From contig JBHOQX010000082.1 in assembly GCA_042408595.1 (NCBI GenBank), forward strand, positions 1 to 64,000: 64,000 nt of DNA, read 5' to 3'. The notes under the pieces were generated by a model. The model did not search any database, was not told the DNA's origin, and saw only the letters and a program-made list of their open reading frames with translations. The position numbers and the translations under genes were made by a program. The stretch comes from JBHOQX01 sp042408595. GTDB taxonomy: Bacteria; Chloroflexota; Chloroflexia; Chloroflexales; Roseiflexaceae. Positions within the stretch are counted from its first letter, which is position 1. Each line of letters starts with the position of its first letter. Shown here piece by piece: positions 30,413 through 39,800 of this stretch.

Positions 30413-30441
30413 ATTATAGCATACCGATGCTGGATGGGCAA
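30413..30441 (-). promoter_or_regulatory. Promoter of rplS
   Basis: On the minus strand TTGCCC (30441-30436) and TATAAT (30418-30413) are separated by 17 bp, with TGC before the -10 hexamer (extended -10). The right end touches the stop of the upstream isomerase gene. Confidence 0.65.
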
Positions 30442-30442
30442 G

Positions 30443-31015
30443 TCACGCCCGGCCCTCCGCCAGCACCGCGCGCTCGACCACCTCGCAGATGTAGTGCACA
30501 ATCTGCAGGTGCGCCTCCTGGATACGGGCCGTGTCCTCGTGGGCGACAACCAGCGGCACGTCCGCCAGCGGGCGGGCCGCGCCGCCGTCCTTGCCGAGCA
30601 GCGCCACGGACAGCGCACCCCGCGCGCGCGCCGCCCGCAGCGCCGCCACGATGTTCGGCGAGTTGCCGCTCGTCGAGAAGCAGACCAGCAGGTCGCCCGG
30701 GCGCGCCAGCCCCTCGAGCTGGCGCGCGAAGACCTGCTCGAAGCCGAAGTCGTTGCCGATGCAGGTGAGCACCGCCGAATCCGCCGTGAGCGCCAGCGCC
30801 GGGAGCGCGCGGCGGTTCGCACGGTAGCGGGCGATCAACTCCTCCGCAAGGTGCTGCGCGTCGGTGGCGCTGCCGCCGTTGCCGCAGGCCAGCACCAGGC
30901 CGCCGCGTAGCAGCGTGTCGCGCACCAGCGCCGCGATCCGTTCCACCGTCCCGGCCTGTTCTGCAAGCTCGCGCAACGTGGCCTGCGCTGCGGTGAGTTG
31001 TTCCGTAAAGGCCAT
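30443..31015 (-). CDS. gmhA: SIS-domain phosphosugar isomerase (GmhA/DiaA type)
   Basis: This 190-residue single SIS domain has the motif CGNGGSATDAQHLAEEL, FSTSGNSPNIV for phosphate binding, and a late EAHLQIVHYICE with the active-site His. It most resembles sedoheptulose-7-phosphate isomerase, the first step to ADP- or GDP-heptose. DiaA, a replication-initiation regulator, has the same fold and cannot be excluded. AGGAAAG precedes the ATG at 31015. No other heptose genes are nearby. Confidence 0.8.
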   Translation of the reverse strand: MAFTEQLTAAQATLRELAEQAGTVERIAALVRDTLLRGGLVLACGNGGSATDAQHLAEELIARYRANRRALPALALTADSAVLTCIGNDFGFEQVFARQLEGLARPGDLLVCFSTSGNSPNIVAALRAARARGALSVALLGKDGGAARPLADVPLVVAHEDTARIQEAHLQIVHYICEVVERAVLAEGRA

Positions 31016-31141
31016 ATCGCTTTCCTTATTCACAGGACGTACACAGTGGGGAGGGTTTGGAAGGGCTTCGCCCCTCCGAACCTCTCTGTTTGGCACGCGC
31101 GCTCATCCCGTGGCGGGCGGCAGGCCCGCCACACCCTCCGC

Positions 31142-31176
31142 GATGCGGGCGACCGGGTACGCGTCCTGTTATTCAA
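31142..31176. repeat. Dispersed intergenic repeat, copy 2
   Basis: This copy of the word seen at 27841-27881 lies between gmhA and aroQ. The inverted GC-rich segment with the CTTCGCCCCTCC core lies at about 31060-31080 to its left. Confidence 0.5.
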
Positions 31177-31182
31177 CATCGG

Positions 31183-31617
31183 TTACGCGCCGCGCCGCTC
31201 CAGCAGCCACTCCAGCGCGAGCAGGTAGCCGCGCCACCCGAGCCCGGCGATCTGCCCGGCGGCCACCGGCGCAATGACCGACGTATGGCGGAACGGCTCG
31301 CGCCGGTAGACGTTCGACAGATGCACCTCGACGATCGGCGCGGCCAGGCTGGCCAGCGCGTCGCGCAGCGCCAGGCCGTAGTGCGTCAGCGCGCCGGGGT
31401 TGATGATGATCCCGTCGGCGTCCCAACCCTCGGCCTGCAGAAAGTCGATGATCGCCCCTTCGTGGTTCGACTGGAACGCGAGCAGCGTCGCGCCGGCGGC
31501 CTCGGCCCGCGCCCGCACCGCCGCGTCGATCTCGGCAAGAGTCGTGCTGCCGTAGACCTCCGGCTCGCGCCGCCCGAGCATGTTGAGGTTCGGCCCGTGG
31601 ATGAGCAGCAGTTTCAT
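31183..31617 (-). CDS. aroQ: 3-dehydroquinate dehydratase, type II
   Basis: This 144-residue enzyme carries the type II motifs IHGPNLNMLGRREPEVYG (catalytic Tyr), the substrate-binding NPGALTHYG and HLSNVYRREPFRHTS (catalytic His). It dehydrates 3-dehydroquinate to 3-dehydroshikimate in the shikimate pathway as a dodecamer. There is no Shine-Dalgarno sequence. Instead a -10-like hexamer TATGAT ends seven bases before the ATG, preceded by TGTGG, which suggests a leaderless transcript starting at the ATG. No other aro genes are nearby. Confidence 0.94.
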   Translation of the reverse strand: MKLLLIHGPNLNMLGRREPEVYGSTTLAEIDAAVRARAEAAGATLLAFQSNHEGAIIDFLQAEGWDADGIIINPGALTHYGLALRDALASLAAPIVEVHLSNVYRREPFRHTSVIAPVAAGQIAGLGWRGYLLALEWLLERRGA

Positions 31618-31826
31618 GCCGGCGATCATACCACAGCCAGGCGGGCCCATGGCGGGAGTGCGCCAGGCGTAAACATCGCGTCGTGCCGCGTCAGGCGCAC
31701 CACCGGATGCGCGCGCATGCGCGCGCCAAACAAAACAAGAGAGTTGGAGGGACTTCGCCCCTCCAACCCTCCCCCACCACGCACGTCCTGCGGGCGCTGC
31801 GGCTGGGCGGGCCTGGCTGTCGGCGC

Positions 31827-34800
31827 CTACCTGCTGGCGATCGGCAGGAAGGTGTCGAAGATCAGCCCGCTCGGCCGCACCGCCCGCTGGCTGATCGTAT
31901 CGACCAGCGTTGCGCGCGTCGCCGAATCGAACACCGACGCCGCCGTGATCCGCACCTGGTTCTCGGCAGTCGCCGGCGTGCCGTCCGGCACCCGCACGAC
32001 CACGGTGACAAACTGGCTCGCGCCACGCGGCAGCGAGACCGTCCGTGTCGGGACGATCGTCACCTGCCAGTCGAGATCCTGCGTGGCGGTGAAGGTGAAG
32101 CTGTCCACGCCGTTGCCGCTGTTCGTCACCGTGTGGCGGAAGGTGATCTCGCGCGGCGGGCTCGTGGCAGCCGCCCGATTCGGCGCGAAGCTCACCCCGG
32201 CCACCTGCAGGACGGTCGTCGCGTCCCGCGCGCTGCCGCTGACCGTCGGGTCGCCGGCGGAGCGGGCGGTCACCACGGTGGTATCCACCGCCCCCGCCGG
32301 GGCCGTCGGCGGTACGACCACCGTCACGCTCACCGTGCCGCTCGCGCCCGGCGCCAGCAACAGGCTCGACGGCGAGAGGGAGACCTCCCAGCCAAGACTG
32401 GAGAGCGGCGACAGATTGAACACGTCGCTCGTCAGACCGATGTTCGTCACGGTATGGGCGTATGTCAGCACCGCGCCGGGACGCGCCGGGCTGGCGTTAT
32501 CCGGCGCGATCAGCACGCCGAACACCGGGCCGACGGTGAAGGTGACCGTCGCCGTCGCGGACGGGTTGGGGCTCACGTCCGATGTCGCCGTCAGGGTGAT
32601 CGCCTTCTGCTGGCCGGTGGTCGCGCCCGCCGGCGCGGTGATGTCCAGCAGCACCGTCGCCGCCGCGCCGGGCGCGAGCGTGACCGACGCCGGCGAGACC
32701 AGGCTCACCGACCAGCCGGCGGCTGGCGCGGCGATGCCCGGTGCGAGCGTGTAAGTCTGCGGCACGCTGCCGCTGTTCGTCAATACAAAGGTCGCCCGCA
32801 CCGTCTCGCCGGCCAGCCCCGAGACGGCCGGCGGCGTGGCCCGCAGTTGCAGCCCCGGCACCGCCGCGATGCTGGTGGTGATCGTCGCGGTGGCCGGCGC
32901 GGCCCCCGACGGCGGCGCGCCGTACTGCGCCGTGACGGTCGTCACGTTCTGCGCGCCGGCCGGCTCGCCCGGCGGAATCGTCACCTGCACCTGGATCGTC
33001 TGCGGGCCGCTGCTCCCCGGCGTCCACGCCACGCTCGCCGGCGTCACCCGCGCCGACCAGCCGGGCCGGCTCACGCTGGCCGCTAGGGTGATCGTGTCGG
33101 TGAAGTTGCCGCTGTTATTCAGCGTCAGCGTGTAGGTCACGATCGTCGCCGGCGGCTGGCTGTCCGGCCCCTGGCTGGCCGGGCTGAGGCTCAGGCCGGC
33201 GCGCTTGTTGACCGTCACGCTATCCACCACCAGCGCGAGCGCGGCGTTCGCGTCGGTCGTCGTCTGAGCGCGCACCCGGACGGCGTAGGCCCCTGCCAGC
33301 GCGCTCGACGGCGGTGTGACGCTGTAGCTGAAGTTCGCACTCCCACCCGACGCGACGTTCGTCAGCGTCCCGGTCGGCGGCGCGGCCGTCCAGCCGAGCG
33401 GCGCCTCCACCGTGATCGCGAACGTCCCGGCCAGCGAGCCGACGTTCGTGACCGTGTGCGCCAGCGCCGGCGAGGCCGCGCCCGCTTCGACGGCGGCGCT
33501 CTGCGGCCCGTCGAAGCGCGGCACCGCCGCCGCGGCCACGTTCACCTGGTCGGTCACCTGCGGCGCGCAGACGGTCCCATCGGTCTGTGAGCAGGCGCGC
33601 ACCGTGATGTTGTATGGATTGCCAGTGGGGCTGGCCCCCGCCGCCGGCGTCACCCGCACCGTCACCTGCCGCGACGCGCCCGCCGCCAGCCCGTTGATCG
33701 CCGCCGCCGGCAGCACGCTGATCGTCCAGCCCGGCGGCCCACTGGTGCTGATCGTGAAGCTGTCGGTCCCGTTCGCCTGGTTCGTCAGCGTGTGGATGAA
33801 ATCGAGCGGCTGGCCCGGCCCGCCGACCTGCGGCGTCACCGTCGCCGGGCTGAACGACAGCTTCGGGTCGAGCAGCACGGTCGTATTGACTGTGACCGAA
33901 CTGGTCGCCGGGCCGCCACTGACTGAGGCGACCAGCGTCGCTGCCACCGGCGGTGGGCCGGCGGGCGCGCCGGGCGGGATGTTGATCGTCAGCACGATCC
34001 CGCTCTGCGTTATCCCCGGGCCGATCGGGTTCGCTAGCGGCGTGGTGCTGTACGTCCAGCCGGACGGCAGGCCGGTCAGTGTCAGGGCGAACGTGCCGGG
34101 CGAGCCGCCGACGTTCTTCAGATCGAACGTGTAGGTGACGGCGGTGTTCGGCTTGCCCGATTTGCTCGTCGGCCCCACGGCGGTCAGTTGGGGCGCGGGG
34201 CCGCTGGCGACGGTGGTGGTGTCGGTCACGGCCGCCCCGCTCGCCGGGCTCCCGTCCACCACCGGTGTGACCGTGGTGATGTTCGAGGTGCCGGGAGCCG
34301 CGCCAGTCGGCACGTCCACCCGCACGGTGAAGGCGCAGCTTCCGCCCGGCGCGAGCGTCACCGGGAAGGTGCAGCCGCCCGCCGCCACGGTGGTCGGCCA
34401 CCCCTGCGACGAGACGGCGGTGACGTTGAATGTCCCGCTGGCGGTGCCGCTGTTGCGGATGACATGGCTGAAGGTGGCGCTCGTGCCCGCCGCGACGGTC
34501 TGCGTGCTCGGGCTGGCCAGGTCGATCGTCGCTGCCGGCCCGACGAAGGCGCACGTCACCGGCCCGAACGGCCCGCCGGTGAACTGCGAGGTATTGCCGG
34601 CGTTGTCGGTGACGGTAAACGTGAGGTACGGCCGGCAGTTGGTGATCGCGATACTGAACGCGCCGGTCGTGGTCGTTCCCGCGCCGCGGAAGTTCGGCCC
34701 TTCGTTGGTCACGGCGGCGGGCGTATCACCGTCGAAGACCTCGACTGTGCACGAGCCGCCGCAACTGGCGAAGTTCGCGATCGAGCCGGTCAGCGTGGTC

Positions 34801-36803
34801 CCGCCCGTCACGGCGAGCCAGCTGAGGGTGAAGGCGACGTTGTTGTTGCCACCAGGGAAGAGCTTGATGCCGCCGTTCGTGCCGTTGTTAGCGGTGGTGT
34901 TCTGCGTCAGGCGGTTGCGATTCGTGCCGCTGCCGCTCACCACGATCCCGCCGATGGCGCTATCGCGGATGCTGTTGGCCTCGACGGTGTTGTTGTTGGC
35001 GCCGTCGGTCAGAAACACGCCGGCCTGGTTCGCCCGCAGCGTGTTGCCGGTGATCCGGTTGCCGGACGTACCGCTGACGCCGTCGTTGCCGAGCAGCACG
35101 CCCGCGCCGCCGACGCCGAGGTGATTGGCGATGGTGTTGCCCGGGCCAACGGTGTTGCCGTTCGCCCCCTGCTGGAGCTGGACGCCCACCAGCCCATTCG
35201 GCGCGGCGGTGTTGTCCGGAAAGACGCCGATGAAGTTGGCGGCGATCGTGTTGGACGCGGGCGAGCCGGCGTTGCCGCTCTCGGCGGCGATCCCGGCGCT
35301 CTCGTTCCCGACGATGATATTGCCCTCGGCGCTGCGCCCGATGACGTTGCCGGTCGTGCCGCCCTTGAGCCGCACACCGTAGCGACCGTTCGGCAGGGTG
35401 GCGCTGGTGGCGCGCCGCGCGCCGATCCGGTTGGCGATGATCAGGTTGTTCGCCGTCTGCTGCGCGGCGGTCACCCCAGCGGCCGCGGTCATCTGCACGC
35501 CGTCGAGCAGGTTGCCGCCGATCACATTGCCCGGCCCGACCGTCACGCCGCGCGCCCGCTCGCCGAGCACAATGCCGATCGCCTGCGTGGTAACGCTGAT
35601 CGGCGCTTCGTTTGCATCCGGGCCGATGGTGTTGCCGGCGATCACTAGACCGCTGATACCGAGCGACAGATTATCCAGCACGAAGATGCCGTTCGGATCG
35701 TTGCCGGAGATCAGGTTGCCGTCGCCGGCGCCGGTCCCGCCGATCTGCGTGTTGCGCGACGGCCCGATGCCAACGCCGCCGCTGCCCTTCTGGGCGCTCA
35801 AGCTGTTGAACCCGGTGTTCGGGATGGCTGCCGTCCCCGTGGCGTCCGTGCCGATCCGGTTGCCGATCACGCGGTTGCCGTCCGGCAGGCCGGTCGCGTC
35901 CGTCCCGCCGGAGATGAAGACGCCGTAGCGCGAATCGACCGCGCCGGTCACGCCGTTGCCGCTGATCACATTGCCGGGGCCGATGACGTTGCCGTTGGCG
36001 TTCTTGCCGATGTTGACGCCGCCCTGGACATTGGCGATCGCCCCATTGCCGGCGGCGTTCAGCCCGATCAGGTTGTTGCGGATGGTATTGCCGCTGATGG
36101 CGCTGGTGTCGGTGCTGGACGTTCGCGCGATGCTCGCGCCGTAGCGCGCATTGCCGGAGAGCAGGCTATGTTCAACGACATTATTGCTCGCGCCGCTGGA
36201 GATCACGACCCCGAAAGTGTTGCGGCTGCCGGTGAGCAGGTCGCCGGCCTGCGCGCCGAGCGGGTCGGTGCCGAGGTAGCAATACTGCACCTGATTGCCG
36301 GTCGCGTCCGCGCCGGAGATCACCACGCCCGCCCCGTCGTCGAGCGCCGCGCCGGCGTTGTAGCCGTTCACGATCAGGCCACGCACGATGTTGTTGGCCG
36401 AGGCGAGCCGGATGCCCTGGCCGAATCCACCCCGTCCGGGGAGCTCGATCGTCGGCACGACCACACCGCCGGCCAGCGACTGGCTACCGTCGATCGTGAT
36501 GTTGCCGCGGGTGATCGGCGGCAGCGGCGAGCCGAGCGCGATCGTCCAGTATTTGTAGCTGCCGCCGGTAGGGTGGGTGGCGTTCGTGCCGCCGGGGAGA
36601 TTGAAGCGAATCTCGACCCGCTCGGTCGCGGGCGTGGTGCTGTTCGCCTGGGTGATCGCATCGCGCAGCGAGCCGGGGCCGCTGTCGGCGGTGGTCGTCA
36701 CCGTCAGCGTGGTCAACGCGAGTGCCGGGCGGGCGGGCGGCAGGCTAGCGAGCAGAAGCGCCGCCAGCAGCGGCGGCAGCAGCCGTCGGAGCGGGATTCG
36801 CAC
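31827..36803 (-). CDS. Giant secreted beta-helix protein with eight NEW3-like domains
   Basis: This 1658-residue protein starts at GTG 36803 (GGAGG five bases before) with a signal peptide (RRLLPPLLAALLLASL, cut near ALA). A GPGSLRDAITQANS block opens a right-handed parallel beta-helix of about 650 residues rich in NxVxGNxIGxN turns. Eight repeats of about 110 residues follow, each with a THTVTNSGN-DSFTL-GWxV-P-V-L-PG pattern, typical of NEW3/CARDB-type surface domains. It ends FDTFLPIASR. Beta-helices of this type often bind or cleave polysaccharides, but no catalytic residues are recognised. A hairpin separates it from the related gene upstream. Confidence 0.85.
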   Translation of the reverse strand: MRIPLRRLLPPLLAALLLASLPPARPALALTTLTVTTTADSGPGSLRDAITQANSTTPATERVEIRFNLPGGTNATHPTGGSYKYWTIALGSPLPPITRGNITIDGSQSLAGGVVVPTIELPGRGGFGQGIRLASANNIVRGLIVNGYNAGAALDDGAGVVISGADATGNQVQYCYLGTDPLGAQAGDLLTGSRNTFGVVISSGASNNVVEHSLLSGNARYGASIARTSSTDTSAISGNTIRNNLIGLNAAGNGAIANVQGGVNIGKNANGNVIGPGNVISGNGVTGAVDSRYGVFISGGTDATGLPDGNRVIGNRIGTDATGTAAIPNTGFNSLSAQKGSGGVGIGPSRNTQIGGTGAGDGNLISGNDPNGIFVLDNLSLGISGLVIAGNTIGPDANEAPISVTTQAIGIVLGERARGVTVGPGNVIGGNLLDGVQMTAAAGVTAAQQTANNLIIANRIGARRATSATLPNGRYGVRLKGGTTGNVIGRSAEGNIIVGNESAGIAAESGNAGSPASNTIAANFIGVFPDNTAAPNGLVGVQLQQGANGNTVGPGNTIANHLGVGGAGVLLGNDGVSGTSGNRITGNTLRANQAGVFLTDGANNNTVEANSIRDSAIGGIVVSGSGTNRNRLTQNTTANNGTNGGIKLFPGGNNNVAFTLSWLAVTGGTTLTGSIANFASCGGSCTVEVFDGDTPAAVTNEGPNFRGAGTTTTGAFSIAITNCRPYLTFTVTDNAGNTSQFTGGPFGPVTCAFVGPAATIDLASPSTQTVAAGTSATFSHVIRNSGTASGTFNVTAVSSQGWPTTVAAGGCTFPVTLAPGGSCAFTVRVDVPTGAAPGTSNITTVTPVVDGSPASGAAVTDTTTVASGPAPQLTAVGPTSKSGKPNTAVTYTFDLKNVGGSPGTFALTLTGLPSGWTYSTTPLANPIGPGITQSGIVLTINIPPGAPAGPPPVAATLVASVSGGPATSSVTVNTTVLLDPKLSFSPATVTPQVGGPGQPLDFIHTLTNQANGTDSFTISTSGPPGWTISVLPAAAINGLAAGASRQVTVRVTPAAGASPTGNPYNITVRACSQTDGTVCAPQVTDQVNVAAAAVPRFDGPQSAAVEAGAASPALAHTVTNVGSLAGTFAITVEAPLGWTAAPPTGTLTNVASGGSANFSYSVTPPSSALAGAYAVRVRAQTTTDANAALALVVDSVTVNKRAGLSLSPASQGPDSQPPATIVTYTLTLNNSGNFTDTITLAASVSRPGWSARVTPASVAWTPGSSGPQTIQVQVTIPPGEPAGAQNVTTVTAQYGAPPSGAAPATATITTSIAAVPGLQLRATPPAVSGLAGETVRATFVLTNSGSVPQTYTLAPGIAAPAAGWSVSLVSPASVTLAPGAAATVLLDITAPAGATTGQQKAITLTATSDVSPNPSATATVTFTVGPVFGVLIAPDNASPARPGAVLTYAHTVTNIGLTSDVFNLSPLSSLGWEVSLSPSSLLLAPGASGTVSVTVVVPPTAPAGAVDTTVVTARSAGDPTVSGSARDATTVLQVAGVSFAPNRAAATSPPREITFRHTVTNSGNGVDSFTFTATQDLDWQVTIVPTRTVSLPRGASQFVTVVVRVPDGTPATAENQVRITAASVFDSATRATLVDTISQRAVRPSGLIFDTFLPIASR

Positions 36804-36831
36804 AGGAACCTCCAGGCAGGCACGGATAAGA

Positions 36832-36864
36832 TCCCTCCCCTGCCGGCGCGCGGCGGGGGAGGGA
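36832..36864 (-). terminator. GC-rich hairpin between the two giant surface-protein genes
   Basis: TCCCTCCCC (36832-36840) pairs with GGGGAGGGA (36856-36864) around a loop that can extend the stem (CCG...CGG). It lies just after the end of the upstream gene (36897) and may stop or attenuate transcription into the next one. There is no long U-run. Confidence 0.45.
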
Positions 36865-36896
36865 CACAGCAGCGACGCGAACCGGCCCCGCGCGGG

Positions 36897-39800
36897 CTAC
36901 GGCGCGCCGTTCACGGCGAGCGGCAGATACGCGCGCGGGACGATCAGCCGCCGGATAACATTGACCCGGTCGGTGGCGATGTCCAGGATTCGGGCGCTCG
37001 CCTTGTCGTAAAGATAGATCGTGATCTGGTCCTCGTCGCCGGCGTTCGCCTGCTCGTTCACCGTCACACTGATGGAGACGTTGAGCACGCCGCCCGCCGG
37101 GAGGGTGAACGAACTGTCGGACGGATCGAACGACGCCCCGCCGGTGCGTACGATCTGCAGCCGGCTGCCCAGGCTGGAGAAGGCCTCCAGCCGGAGCTGG
37201 AGCGGGCCGTTGCTGCGCGAAACCACGTCGTGGGCGAACGAGACGACCTGGCCGTTCGCCGCGTCCTGCGGCGGGTTCTCGCGCGGCTCGATCGCCGCCA
37301 GCGGCTCGGTGCCGGCCCGCGTCACATCCGTGATCGTCTTGACCTGCGACGGATCGGGCACGCCATCCACGAGGTTATTGATCGTGATCTGCGTCGTCGC
37401 GGCGGTGCCAGCGGTTGTGCCCGGCGGCACGAAGACGCTGGCGAGGATCGACTTGGTCTCGCCGGGGGCGAGCGTGAACGACCCGCCGGGCGTCACAATC
37501 GTCGTCCAGCCGACGCGGTCGGTGGTGGTGGCGAGCGAGAGCGTGGCGGTAACGTTGCCGTTGTTCGTCAGTTGATGGGCGAAGAAGGCGTTCTCGCCGG
37601 GGAGCGCCGGCACCTCCCGCGTCAGCGGATCGACGGCCAGCAGGAACTTCGGCAGCACCGTGGTCGTGTCCGTCAGGCTGGCGGTCATCGTCGGGAACTT
37701 GCTGGACGCGATCGTGACCCGCGTCTCTTCGATGAGGCCGGCGCGCACGTTCGGCGCGGAGCCGGTCGGCAGGGTCAGGGTGAGCGTCACCGGCTTGCTC
37801 TTGCCGGCGGCAAGCGCGATCGGCCCGACCGGCTGGAGCTGGTAGGTCCAGCCGAGTTTCGAGAACGCCGTCAGTTGCAGCGTCTTGAAGTCGATATTGC
37901 TCCCGTTGGAAATTGTCGAGGTGTAGGTGATCACCTGGCCCGGGATGGCCGACTGCGCGGCGGACGCCGGGACGAGCGGCGCGATCGTCAGGTCGCCCGG
38001 CTGGAGGCGGGTGGTGAAGACGCCGAACTCCGAGGTGTTGCCGGCGGCATCGGTGGCCGTCAGCGCGACCTGGGCGGGCACGGTGCCGAGGCCCACGGCG
38101 AACGTGCCGTTCGACGCCGGGGTGACGTTGCCGCCGAGTTTGGTCTTGCCCTGGCCGTCGAGCGTGGCCGCATCGGTCGCGAAAATCTGGACGGCGCAGC
38201 TTGCGATCGGCAGGCAGGCCGCCGGCTGCCCGGCTGTGGCCAGCACCCGGCCGCTCAACGTTCCGTCTTCGTCCATGCGCAGGTTGTTGGGCGGATCGAT
38301 ATCGTGGTTGGCGTTGCCGTTGCTGCCGGGCGGGCCGACCGTCTTCGGCGCAAGCACGATGCCCTGGCCGTTGCCGTTGGCGGACGGCGGATAGGTCGTG
38401 CCGGACGGGACGGCATTGCCGGAGATGCTGTTGCCGTCGAGCTTCACGCGCTGCGCCCCGCTGACGCTGACACCGGCCGCGCCGTTCGAGTAAATCTGGC
38501 TCGCGGTGATCGTCACCTGCTGGGACGGCGCCTCCACCAGCACGCCGTTCGCCTGGTTCTGCTCCAGCCGCGCGGCGCTGATCGACGCCTTGCTGGCCGA
38601 CTGGAAACGCACGCCGTTGAAGGTGTTCGAGATCACCGTGCTGTTGCCGATGACAACGCCGGGCGTGCCCCCATCGATCCAGATGCCTTCGCGTTCGTTG
38701 CGCGCGATAGTGCTAAAGGTGATCGTCGGCGAGATACCACCGGTGGCGTAGATCCCGTTCGCCCCGTTTTCAAGGACTTGCAGCGGCGAGTCGGCGTCCT
38801 TGCCGTCGAGCACCGTCTGCCGCGCGCCGTTGAGCCGGATGCCGTTCCCGGCGTTGCCCTGGATGATGTTCTTCAGCACCGTGTTCGAGACGACATTCGT
38901 GTTGCCGATGGCGACACCATCACCGGCGTTATATTGAATGATATTCGCCTCCGGCGCGTTGGGGCCGCCGATACGCGTGCGATTGGCATATGGGCCGACG
39001 ACGACGCCGGCGCCGGCATTCGGCAGCCGGGTGATTCGCGATATATCGGTGCCGATGAAGTTGCCGATCACACTATTGTCGTCAGAATTGACGATCGTCG
39101 ATCCCTGCTGATATCCAAAGATGCGCACACCGACGCCGTTGTTGCCAACAATATAGTTTTCTTCGTTTAGCCCGGTTCCGCCGATACGGTTGCGCGCTGC
39201 GCCGTTCGCCAGCACGATGCCGTCCTGCGGGTAGGATAACGTGAGGATCGGGCTGACGGAGCCGGTGTAGGCCGGGCCGACGATGTTGTTCACCAGAACG
39301 TTATTGGTCGTCCCAATGCCTTGCAGGCGGATGTTGGCCTTCTGGTTGCCGCTGATGACATTGCGGGTGAACAGGTTGGTTGTGCCGATAGCGTTGTTGG
39401 CGGCCGCGGCCCCGGCGGTCTCGATCAGGACGCCGGCAGTGGTGGCGGCGCTCGGCGCGCTGGAGGTCGCGTTCGGCACGGCGGACGCGCCGTCGGCGCT
39501 CAGGCCGATCAGGTTGCCGTGGATCTGGTTGCGGCTGCCGTTGTAGATATGGACGCCGCTCAGGGTGTTGCCGGAGATGACGTTCCCGCGGGCTGAACTG
39601 GTGTCGTCCGGCCCGACGCCGATGATCGTGTCGAACGCCGCGCGAACGCCGACTCCATCGCCACCGTTCGGAATGGCGATGATACCGTTGCGATCCAGGC
39701 CGATATAATTGCCCTGAATCTTATTATTCGCGCCCCCGTCGATCAAGATCCCGTCCGCCAGGTTGCCGGACACGACATTGCGCTCGCGCGGCTGCGACAG

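Noticed and set aside
36168..39170. 1000-codon plus-strand open frame opposite the giant surface-protein genes
   Set aside because: It is antisense to two beta-helix genes. The composition mirrors their repetitive codons, and no domain or ribosome site supports it.
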